Below, piece by piece: positions 50,128 to 58,920 of a stretch of 64,000 nt of DNA. Source of the DNA: Paragonimus skrjabini miyazakii. Lineage: Eukaryota; Platyhelminthes; Trematoda; Plagiorchiida; Troglotrematidae. Below the pieces are notes generated by a model. It saw nothing but the letters and a program-made list of their open reading frames with translations. It was not told the origin of the DNA and ran no database searches. The first letter of the stretch is position 1. Every line of letters begins with the position of its first letter. The position numbers and the translations under genes were made by a program. The stretch lies in contig JTDE01000139.1 of the NCBI GenBank assembly GCA_014338405.1, forward strand, positions 296,460-360,459, read 5' to 3'.

Positions 50128-50189
50128 TGGACTGGAAAAATATGCTCACTTCCCGAACATTCCTCTAGCTCTACATCTTCCAACGTTTC

Positions 50190-50978
50190 CGTGACAGCAA
50201 CAACTGATTTGAAGCGACAAGCTCGTGCAAACTGACTAAATTTATTGCATAATATGCATGTGGTGTTGATTGTTGGGCACTTGTTGTAATGAGCCTTGTG
50301 TTTTGGACTTGCTCACCGGTAGCACGCCGTATGTTTCGAATAATTCAAACAGAAACCCGTAGTTTCTTTCACACGAGAAATCGCCGCAGATTGGGATATC
50401 GTAGAAAACAATTTATTTTGATCATGTACCTGAACCTTGGCCCTAGCCAGATCGCAAGTCCTTTCCCATGTAAGCCTCACTGAATTCTCGACCAATAATG
50501 TCTCTAAAATCCTTGAGTCACGGACGCCAGAAATCAGCTGTTGTATCAGAAGAACTTCGTCAATTTTCTTCTACGGCACTGTACCGTACTCACATCGGCG
50601 GACTGAACAAGGCAAACTAGAGATAAATCCGTTCAAATCTTCTTCTGCCGCCTGACATAAGGATGAAAATTTAAACCGTGAAGTGTAGCTATTCATCCGT
50701 AATCCCCAATGTTTATCGAGATCGGCTAACGCATCCGAAAACGTAAGTTTCGACTGTAGGTTTAGAGCATCGAGCAACCGACTACCTTCTTCCCCCTATC
50801 TCAATCTCAGTAACCTCAACTTGTGATCCTCAGTCAGCTTGATCTCATAATTGAAAACTGGCAACAATTCCACGTAATCGATGAATGTAGATTTCCATGA
50901 CGTCCATTTTTCAACCGAAGTCGACACGATGGGATCGGTCCAAATTAAAGCCGGGTCATGTAGTGAATTTGACATCAT
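50190..50978 (-). pseudogene. Ty3/Gypsy gag with damaged zinc knuckles
   Basis: One frame runs through TAG (50798-50796), a stop at 50571-50573 and TGA (50315-50313). The likely initiator is ATG at 50978 (MMSNSL); the preceding codons overlap the primer-binding site. FIDYVELLPVFNYE, KLRLLRLR, then KLTFSDALADLDKHWG and LLIQQLISGVRD are matrix/capsid-like gag signatures. The first knuckle reads CYR, then TGA in place of the second Cys, then a H-rich stretch to C. The second reads CILCNKFSQFARAC, with Gln for the zinc-binding His. The shift into the protease frame occurs near 50.12 kb and may be natural or mutational. Confidence 0.7.
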
Positions 50979-50984
50979 GCGGGT

Positions 50985-51002
50985 TTGATCGGGCGACGCC
51001 AA
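50985..51002 (-). other. Primer-binding-site-like sequence
   Basis: Immediately inside the ACAACA terminus the minus strand reads TTGGCGTCGCCCGATC. A TGG start next to an LTR end is typical of a tRNA primer-binding site. The primer tRNA was not identified. Confidence 0.5.
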
Positions 51003-51003
51003 T

Positions 51004-51380
51004 TGTTGTATTCAAGAACGACGGAAAATACAAATAGTAGATAAGCTTTATTAGAGCACCCGATTCACGATACGTTAAGGAAAACTGTCAATCCACACAG
51101 CACGTGCAGCCGCTGCCCGCATGTGTCATCGATCACTTGAGGGTCAGAGCAATCTGATTGTCAACCGCATGGCTCACTTGCATTCAATTGGACACAGCAC
51201 GCGGGAACGCGCTGGCATTGGTCGACTATATCGTATAGGTCACATGTTGTTCACATCTAAGCACAATCATTTGTTGATACCACTGTCGATCACTTCATCT
51301 ACCAGTCGGGAACTCCTGGGTGGTCACAGTCTAATCGGTGTTGTAATTTCAAAAGCTTACTGTTGTAGCAGACTAACTAA
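51004..51380 (-). repeat. Putative 5' LTR (R/U5 end defined, outer end uncertain)
   Basis: On the minus strand an AATAAA (51052-51047) lies about 43 bases before a CA end at 51005-51004, which is followed by the primer-binding-site-like sequence. This is the layout of an LTR R/U5. The TG start of the LTR could not be fixed and no second LTR was found, so this is not proven by repetition. Confidence 0.45.
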
Positions 51381-52572
51381 CGTTTAACCCGCCCCTTGTG
51401 ATTCCAATACCTGGCCATATTACATACCTGAAGTACACAACTTTTGGGTTTGAAATATAGCAGATGTGAGATAAACAGGGGACGGGACAGTTATACTTTA
51501 TTTAGCTCCGAGGAAAGATAGGTACATCACATCCCCTTTCGAAAATGCTATTCTAGACAAAACAACCGCCAGACAGCAATCAACAGCTGATTATCAAATC
51601 TTCTGAGTCCTCAAAACTAAACACACATTTCCGTTCAGGGACGTCTTTGTGTTCACGCTTACAATATAGAGAACTTGCTTCCGCAGCCTTCTTCTGTGTA
51701 TGTTTCTGCACCTGTTCTTTTATGGCTGTTCACTCGGTGGGCAGTCGACCTGAAGGTTTCTTGACTGGCGGCCTGTTCACCACTCAACCTGGCAAAGGTT
51801 AAGAAAACCAATCATTTAGCAGATATCGTGCCTTTCTGTCAAACCGTTAATATAACCAACAAATTTCGCTTTATTTGCTGAGTAGATGACCCCTGAATTA
51901 ATAGTAGGGGTTCGTATTTTGATAATACTTAAGACTTTCCAAATTCGCTTTCACCACCAACTCACGTGTATCAAAATTACTTCTCTCCAGGCTGCAGGAC
52001 ATCTATGGTAAAATTCCCCTCTTGTCAACTGATCAAGGTTTACAGTTTAAGTAACATCGTCTATAACATTTAACACAGTTTTTTCCGACTTTATCAACTG
52101 GACTTTCTCTCCTTACTGCGTTACTCGGTTATGTAGAAGTTTATGATATCGAACCGGCATACTGTTCCTGTTAAATGACTGGATACCAGACGTAAGCTAT
52201 GATGTGTTCCTCAAAAATGGATGCAAACGGAAGAAGCGCACGAAGTTTTCAAAATGTGTTGTTCGTCTACCACTATTTTGCATCCATGTTTAAAACAACG
52301 ACATGACCACTTTACCACCATGATTATGTTTGCTTCTGAATCGAGGAGAAGATTTATTCTCACCGCCTCCGATCTATTAAACCCATCGGATATACTAACA
52401 TTTTCAGTCTGTAATCCGGTTCCATTAAATCAACTGAATAATTATTTTGCCGCGTAGTTACTGTTTGGTTGGTGATGGCTGGTGTCAATCTTGCGATTTC
52501 TTGTTTGCAGTTACGGATAGTAAAACGAATTATTCAGTCTATGCATATCGAACATGTACATACTTGACTACT
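51381..52572. other. Upstream region of the glycosyltransferase gene
   Basis: No coding domain recognised. It probably contains an intron and/or promoter, but no convincing promoter element was identified. Confidence 0.4.
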
Positions 52573-52592
52573 TTGCTTTCTGTTGCTCTTAG
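52573..52592 (+). promoter_or_regulatory. 3' splice acceptor upstream of the GT31 start codon
   Basis: TTGCTTTCTGTTGCTCTTAG is a strong pyrimidine tract ending in AG at 52591-52592, 60 bases before the ATG. It would accept either a 5'-UTR exon or a trans-spliced leader, both common in flatworms. Confidence 0.5.
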
Positions 52593-52652
52593 ATACCACC
52601 TTGTGGATGTGGACAGTCGTCGATTGGCAATTTCACAAACAAAATAAAACAT

Positions 52653-53696
52653 ATGCGAGCTCGACGGCTCATTCGCAAGCGCAAATCGTTTCTCATTTTT
52701 GCAATACTGACAAGCCTACCTTTGACTTATTTTACACTTTACGTATGGAACTTTTTCGCAAAAAGTTTTCAACAATTTTCCTACCCTCTCGAAATAGATC
52801 TTTATGGGTTATATGAACAAGATCTGTTGAGAAACAATAGTCAATCATCATTATTACCAAGCCCTCTGAATCCGAAAACATTTCAATGCAAGCTAGTTGT
52901 GCAGCATGTGTGCGAAATGGAATCAAGTGTCAATCTCATGATATTGATCAAAACAACTCATACTCGAGTTAATCAAAGGGAACAAATCAGAAAGACATGG
53001 GCTCATCCTTTTTGCTACTATAACATGGGCATAAACGTCCGAACATTTTTCTTGCTTGGTGAACTCTCACCAAATGAGGACATCCTGACATCAAGGTATA
53101 TCCAAAAAAGCTTGGAACGAGAGAACCAGATTTACGGTGATTTACTCCAATTTGATTTTGTGGATCATTATAATAACAACACGTATAAATTAATGTCAGC
53201 ATTACAGTTCGCCGCCCAACATTGCCCACAAACTCGTTTTGTTATGATTGTGGATGATGACTTTTTGGTTCATCCATTTAATTTGATTAAGTCAATCACT
53301 CAGGTGACGCAAACGCAGTATCCACGATATGTTGCAGGACACGTATTTTCATACAGTACCCCAATGCGTTCTCCCTTCTCCAAATGGTATGTTTCTTACA
53401 ATGATTATCCGTACAGTGTCTATCCCAGATATCCGTCTGGTGGATCAATCATTATCAGCATGCCAGTCGTGAAACTTTTGCTCACTGGAATGCGATACAC
53501 CAAATATATTTACATCGATGACGTTTTTCTAGGAATTGTGTTACACAAACTTGGGATCTCACCGATGCATTTGCCGGAAATTACTATTCAGACCCAGCCA
53601 GATATGAAGAGAATGATCTCTGCACATGGATTCGACAATGAGCACGCTCTGCTCCAAGGATGGGCGCAATTAAATTTGGAGCAGTACTGTAAATAA
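52653..53696 (+). CDS. Beta-1,3-galactosyltransferase-like enzyme (GT31 family), single coding exon
   Basis: 347 residues, intact. A basic N-terminus (RARRLIRKRK) precedes a membrane anchor at about 12-33, giving a type II Golgi topology. GT31 signatures follow in order: REQIRKTW (109-116), FFLLGE (132-137), DFVDHYNNNTYK (168-179), a VDDDFLV metal-site motif with DDD at 201-203, YPSGG (260-264) and IDDVFLG (288-294, usually EDV-G). Sequons at N61 and N175. Length fits the family. Such enzymes transfer galactose or GlcNAc in beta-1,3 linkage from UDP-sugar to glycans; donor and acceptor cannot be told here. The start is the first ATG after a strong splice acceptor and is followed at once by the basic-plus-membrane signal. 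AATAAA overlaps the stop (53692-53697) and a second lies at 53902. Flanked by transposons, but undamaged. Confidence 0.9.
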   Translation: MRARRLIRKRKSFLIFAILTSLPLTYFTLYVWNFFAKSFQQFSYPLEIDLYGLYEQDLLRNNSQSSLLPSPLNPKTFQCKLVVQHVCEMESSVNLMILIKTTHTRVNQREQIRKTWAHPFCYYNMGINVRTFFLLGELSPNEDILTSRYIQKSLERENQIYGDLLQFDFVDHYNNNTYKLMSALQFAAQHCPQTRFVMIVDDDFLVHPFNLIKSITQVTQTQYPRYVAGHVFSYSTPMRSPFSKWYVSYNDYPYSVYPRYPSGGSIIISMPVVKLLLTGMRYTKYIYIDDVFLGIVLHKLGISPMHLPEITIQTQPDMKRMISAHGFDNEHALLQGWAQLNLEQYCK

Positions 53697-53901
53697 AAAC
53701 TGAGCGAAGTGGAAAAAATGCAGAAGGCACATCTTTGTAACTGTTTACCGATAAAGCCGTCCGTCTTATTTCTAAATAGAATGAACTATTTTCCAAATTA
53801 TACAATAGTACGTGTATTTTTCATTAGGATCATTTCTAATTAAAAGTCACGTTTAAAAGCATATTGAACAACCCATTTGTAAAATGGGCTAGGCGTCTGA
53901 G

Positions 53902-53907
53902 AATAAA
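53902..53907 (+). promoter_or_regulatory. Polyadenylation signal candidate
   Basis: AATAAA about 205 bases after the glycosyltransferase stop codon, followed by a GT-rich TGTATATTGTGT stretch. The AATAAA overlapping the stop codon is a less likely alternative. Confidence 0.45.
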
Positions 53908-55690
53908 TGTATATTGTGTACACCCCTGTTTATCATTAAAGATGATTGGTGGGTAAAATATATGCTTGTTCGTTGATTATTTCTGTTCACTCTTTAACCG
54001 AAGGGTTGCACCGAAATACATGCTAACGTACTTTAGATGACGTCCGTTTCCCATTGTTTGCACTATTCGCTTGTCGTCTCTTAAACTGTGCTTCGTGTAC
54101 TGACTAATAATGAACCTGGTGAAAGCAAGTTACAACTGGATTACGTAATAATCCCCCCGTCAAACACTAATGCTCGTGTTGAGCAGGCGGATAACGTATT
54201 TGGCTCGTAACGCGGTGGGCTAGTGCTTTGATCTCCCATTTAGACTATCCCTACCAGATGAGTTCAAATGGGGACAAAACCGGTTGATCAATGTCGGTTT
54301 GCGTGTGTGAATCATGAAGTATCATGAGTGAAATTGGAGCTCTTACATTTAGTATCATTGGAACATAACAGCTCTGCAAAAGTTTATTGCTACTTCGGAC
54401 TATATGCCTATGTATGTTCAAGGCGGGACTTTAAGATCATTGGTTATTATATAGCTACCTGTGCTGTAATTAATCACATCTTCTCCAATTTTTGATTAGA
54501 TAGACATAGCTTAATCTGCAATAGGAAAATATTTCAAATCTACCAATTTAGTAAAATAACCGCGTTAAGACTGCAAGTCCTCTTTGGCTTGAAGTCCACC
54601 AACGAATAATAGCAAGCCGTTTTTCATATACTTCAGTTCACCATTTCAGTTAATCTGTTCAATATGTCCCTCGCAATTGAATTAGGTCAGTTGGAAGCAT
54701 CATTTCATTTTCGTGTTTAGATTAGCCGATCGAATTAAGATCGGAAGTGCCGGACAGTCGTTAGGTCATTGGTTTTCCTTCAAATTGAGGAACATTTATG
54801 TCAATTACTTATACAAAGCACTAGTAGTCCTTATCTAATCGGCTGATGTACCAGCGGGTCTGTCGTTGTCTTCTACCTAATCACACAACTTGTCACTTGA
54901 ATCTTGGAGCGATGATAGGCAACGGGGAATTTTGTTGATTTGAACTTCAACTACTACTAGTCGTAGCTGTTCCACTCCCATACATCTTAGAAGCTCGGAA
55001 AGGAAAACTAAACGATGATGTTAAAGTATTTCAATAGTGCATATACTTACAATGACCTGGGTTAGAACACTAGCTACACTTTTAAGAATCAACCGTGTTG
55101 CCCATTGCATCACTAACAAAACATAGGGCAGCGTGCCCAAGCATTGGAAAGGTTTGCACGATCATTCAGTTCCAGTCCTACGAAATAAATGATGGAAGCT
55201 TAGATCCCATTCGTTACGTTAAGTTTTCACTTGTAGGATTTGCAACACAACTATAGGGCATGTCGCTGCAAAATATGTATTCAATCTGATTCAGCGAGGT
55301 TCATGTGACTCATGTTCGATGGCCGCTTATGAAAATCAATGTAGACAATGAAAACGTGACAGTGATTGTGATCATTCTCCAATATATGAACGACGTGGAT
55401 CGAATGATTGTGAAAATGAAAACATACTGCATTCGAGACATTCCGAAATGACAGGCCCGTTTGCGCATCATTCTATGCTAAATGTTCCGTTTCTGATAGT
55501 TGGGACTAGTGGCGGTGTTGCTCGTAGTTTCATTTGGGAATTTAGGTATTTTGGTGTTCGCCGAGTTTAGCATTCAAAAACGGGGTGACATTATCATGGC
55601 GTAAATTTTTCAGCGTGTAGGTTTAAATGCGGATTTCAATGAAGTTCATTGGATACCTGCTCATAAAATACCTATGTGGGCTGTCCATTT
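53908..55690. other. Mostly unassigned; possible tRNA-like remnant
   Basis: No coding domain seen. At about 54184-54260 GCGGATAACG, GGCTCGTAACGCGG and GTGCTTTGATCTCCC are reminiscent of a decayed tRNA-derived sequence, but no arms fold convincingly. Confidence 0.3.
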
Positions 55691-55694
55691 CGCC

Positions 55695-55900
55695 TGAATT
55701 CTGCGTGGTTACTTTTTACTGCTCTTGCACTTTGACGTGAATTATTATTGGCTATTTTTTGTTGTATTTGAACTCTGACCTGGGGTCCGGTTGGTTACTT
55801 CCTATAGTTCTTGAAACTTTGATCTGGAGTCCGACTGGCCACTTCATGTTGCCGCTGAAATTTGAGTTCGAATTCGACTGGTCCTTGTCCTTCAACAGGA
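55695..55900 (+). repeat. Degenerate ~43-base minisatellite
   Basis: Units opening TGAA start at 55695, 55738, 55769 (a shorter step), 55812 and 55856, giving steps of 43, 31, 43 and 44 bases. The last three share a TTTGA(T/C)CTGG(A/G)GTCCG-like core and a TGG(T/C)-(A/T)-CTT segment. The units are diverged. Confidence 0.6.
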
Positions 55901-56690
55901 TAGCTCACTTTTTCGTTTTGGGAGTTTGATCTGACTGACTATCCCTTGTCCCACTTTGATCAACGGCCCCATTCATTCAGGCTGCCTTGTTCAGGATTAT
56001 TTGGATTTGGATCTGACAGTATTCATGTCTTCTGGAACCTTCGGTTCGCACTGGTTTGTAGATATTGTCCAGCCTGATGTAGTTGTCCACCAATCCGGTT
56101 ATTTGTACCAGGCTTCGATAAATTATCCTGCGTGTCAAGTGTTTTCCTGAATAATGATTTCTGCGGTGATCAGACTGAAGGTGTGTCCAGTGTGATCTTC
56201 GTGGAAGAAAATCATGAGGAATTGATTGTCTATTGATGGCCAATTTGCATTCGTGTATTCCTGTTGATAATTTCCTCCGGTTTGGATTTACCAATCATTT
56301 GGAAACCTGAAGGGACACTGAAGACCTCAGTTTACTCAAAAGGAACACATACCTCTTCAGTTTTCACAGTAACCAATAAGTTTGGCATGAAAGGAGCTGC
56401 ATTTGAAATATGTTCAGAAGGGCTGAAACGCAATGTAGTATAATAAAACTCCAAAGAAAAGAAGAAAAGTGCGTGCACTGAGTCGTTCTTTGTAACGGAT
56501 ACCCATGAAATGTCACCATACGGAGTTTGTTGCACAAATAAATAGATTCAAGCCTTACGGAACCACTAACAAATGGAATAATGCCTGCATGCGTCAAAAC
56601 CATGTCAGAAGTGTCCACAAGACCTAAAAGACCACAAGGCATCACGTCAGCAAGCCATCAGTAAAATAACGAAGGATACCAAAACCAAAA

Positions 56691-57300
56691 AAGCAACTCA
56701 AACCCGCCGACAGAGAAAACGTTATTTAGGAAATCCAATGCATTGACTGCGGACAACAGTGCGTCGGCCAATTCGGACGGAAAATACGAGCGCCGGTACT
56801 TGCCAATCTAGAAGAACATCATACTAGTACCTACACATATTCTGTAGACAAAAATGATCTTGGATTTCAAAGTCCTCAGGGCAGTAATGATAACTCAACT
56901 GACCTAGTTGCCATAGAAGACTCACCATACCACAAACTTGCTCGACGACTATTTCAGCTCCACGACCCCATTCGCAAAACCCTCAGCTCCCGCTTTGTGA
57001 AAGATTCATTTGAGCTACGTGACAGATTAGGGAATATTTCCGTAATTCCCCCCCCCCCAAAAAAAAAGAAGGTGTACGCAGTTGACTTTGTTTCACCATT
57101 CACAAACGTTCCTTTCTAGGAAATAGTTGATTATTGATGTAATTTTATTTTGATTCTTAACATGTATCGACCTATCCCAGTAAGCTACCTTGTGTGTTTG
57201 GAAAAATGTCGGTATGAGTTCCATTGATGTGCGTATCTGCAAGTTGACGGTGTAGTTATATTGACTGGCATTTCCCTTGAAATGGTCAAAGACGGCCTGT
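56691..57300 (+). pseudogene. Penelope-like element: GIY-YIG-like motif followed in frame by RT N-terminus
   Basis: Frame from 56691: KPADRENVI, then TAG where Tyr is expected, then EIQCIDCGQQCVGQFGRKIR, which resembles the start of a PLE GIY-YIG endonuclease (Y-I-C-x2-C, VGQTGRK). In the same frame come DSPYHKLARRLF, DPIRKTLSSRFVKDSFELRD, the PLE RT N-terminal signature. A C11A9 run (57048-57067) then shifts the frame, after which VYAVDFVSPFTNVPF matches the first catalytic strand (F-D-x-x-S-LFTNVP). Later CLEKCRYEFH and LQVDGV match RT sequence before the palm. The order, endonuclease-like before RT, is opposite to the commoner PLE order. Confidence 0.65.
57048..57067 (+). repeat. C11A9 homopolymer junction
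   Basis: Eleven C then nine A, inside the PLE RT frame. Prone to slippage and to sequencing error; the RT frame changes here. Confidence 0.9.
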
Positions 57301-57588
57301 CAGACTGAACTGAACATCCTTTGCTTTATAATCCGTACGTTGATTTTAATCATATCGTGACACATTTACATCACTTTAGTTCCACTCACTGAAATCTCAC
57401 TGCTACACATGAATAAGAGTTAGTTCGTTCGAAAATACCCAACGAAGTCATAAGAACGACAAAGTAGCGAGCAAGACTTGTTTTCTGTGTTTGATCATCA
57501 GGCTAATTACAACACAATAACTATGAGGACAGTAACTGTGGTGCGTTAGGAAAACAGTCAATAGAGGTTATGAACGGCGTGTTTGTTA

Positions 57589-58351
57589 TCAGTTACGCAA
57601 TCTCTGTTCCAAATAATGGGCTTGATTGATTGTGGGCCAGGGGAGGTTAAGTGTTCGCACGAACTTCTTCTGAACACAGAGGTCAGGGTTGCGTAATCGG
57701 ATATTGATGGCCTCAGCAACAGTCAGCATTCGGAATCTCACCACTTTTGATCGATCCCTTGGTGCACGGTAAACAATCTGAAAAGTATCCTTCTTACTGA
57801 CAGAATGATTAGAGGCAGTCAAATGAACAAAAATCGCGCCTGAAACCGTTTTAGTCACACCACTGTTCAACCATGCAGGATGATGTTCACGCACTCTGTC
57901 AGTCAATCGCCTTGTAGTACGACCAGTGTATGAAGCTAGACACGAGCAAACAAATGAGTACACACGGATATGTTCAGATAAACGCCTGGTCGTGCGACCC
58001 ACGTAACTAGTTCCACAGGAACAAGTAAATGAGTATACATTAAAAGAAGTCGCAGAAACGAGCACTATATCCTTCAGCCATAAGCACAAAGCTGGAGTAG
58101 AGTTGAAACAGACGCGCAATTTTGCAGCGTAGAATGTTCTATTGATGACAGTGTCAAGTCTCCTAGTGATTGTTTCCGCAAGCGTATCCCCTTTGAATGG
58201 TAATGAAATAAATACTGCTTTCTTTCCCACTAGGTTCATCTGATCCTGTTTCTGACGACACTGCATAGTCTTGTCTACGAGTTAAAATTATCTTCATTTG
58301 CACTCGTGGCTTACAAACATAGTTTTGTGAGAACGCTTCTACATCGGGCAA
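57589..58351 (-). pseudogene. Penelope-like element: linker and GIY-YIG endonuclease with duplicated first half
   Basis: A 225-codon frame (58266-57589) with more linker in another frame up to 58351. Linker: GKKAVFISLPFKGDTLAETI. Endonuclease module 1 (58038-57964): VYSFTCSCGTSYVGRTTRRL. Module 2 (57963-57889): VYSFVCSCLASYTGRTTRRL, then REHHPAWL. Next come SASNHS-like and FQIVYRAPRDR segments, TVAEAINIRLRNP with the catalytic Glu, and a CVQKKF-TLNLPWP terminus. Two tandem copies of the Y-IG-R half precede one C-terminal half; intact family members have one of each. The domain is open and has its Arg and Glu; the RT is missing. Neighbours on both sides are PLE pieces on the plus strand. Confidence 0.82.
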
Positions 58352-58361
58352 ATAAATTATG

Positions 58362-58790
58362 CATGGCCGACCGTCTGAAGAGGAGATTTTGAAGAGTGTT
58401 GTGCTTGCGAATAGACATCACAGCAAATTTGTTGAAATTCACTTTACTGAACGAATGACCAACTCCCAACCACAATCATCACCAAAGAAGCAAGTTTTTA
58501 TCAACCTCTCGTAGATAGCAGGCCACAATGTTACCGACGTGATTCGGAGGCTGAAGTCTGTCGTTAATCGCACTTCTCCTGCATCGGAATTGTGCTTGTT
58601 ACTTTCCTGAACACAAATCTGGTATCTTCCATCGCGGAACACATAATCGTAGAAGGTCATGTAGTTGACCCTGTCACTTCGTTTATGATCCTACCGCTCG
58701 AGCGCAACCCTGAAATATCAGCGTTTTCCGAAGCGCTGTTAATCAATCAGATATCAGTCTTCTTTTGGCAAAAATGCTGACTCATCCATG
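58362..58790 (+). pseudogene. Penelope-like element: linker and GIY-YIG C-terminal half
   Basis: The linker reads RPSEEEILKSVVLANRHHSKF, then PKKQVFINLS, a TAG, and VTDVIRRLKSVVNRTSPASEL. After a gap of lost sequence the endonuclease second half follows in frame 58592-58780: SSIAEHIIVEGHVVDPVTSF, ERNPEISAFSEALL with the Glu, and a truncated WQKC end. The Y-IG-R half is missing. A 3' tail similar to the 8 kb element follows (58845-58920). Read outward from about 58.35 kb, this piece and the minus-strand endonuclease diverge head to head. Confidence 0.7.
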
Positions 58791-58844
58791 TGAAGTTCGT
58801 TTATTTCACTGTGTTTGTTGCAATGCGCTAATCATAGAAAACCG

Positions 58845-58920
58845 GATGCTTAATTTAATCGACTGATGGGAACAAACGGAATGCTCACATCTCGCAATAT
58901 GTTGCCGTCTTGATGGACTG
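58845..58920 (+). repeat. PLE 3' untranslated tail (diverged copy)
   Basis: CGACTGATGGGAACAAACGG, AATGCTCACATCTCGCAA resembles CGTGACTGAAGAGATTAAACG, AATGTTAACATCTCGC of the 7872-8031 tail, in the same sense relative to the endonuclease. Confidence 0.6.

Larger units (their letters stand above)
47008..51380 (-). mobile_element. Ty3/Gypsy LTR retrotransposon, degenerate
   Basis: Minus-strand order: R/U5-like terminus with AATAAA, primer-binding-site-like sequence, gag with damaged zinc knuckles, protease, RT, RNase H and integrase. That order (integrase after RNase H) defines the Ty3/Gypsy superfamily. A purine run AAAGGGAG follows the pol stop at about 46997-47007 as a polypurine-tract candidate. 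No 3' LTR matching 51004 onward was seen; the LINE begins there. Multiple stops and shifts make it inactive. The outer 5' limit near 51.38 kb is a guess. Confidence 0.8.
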
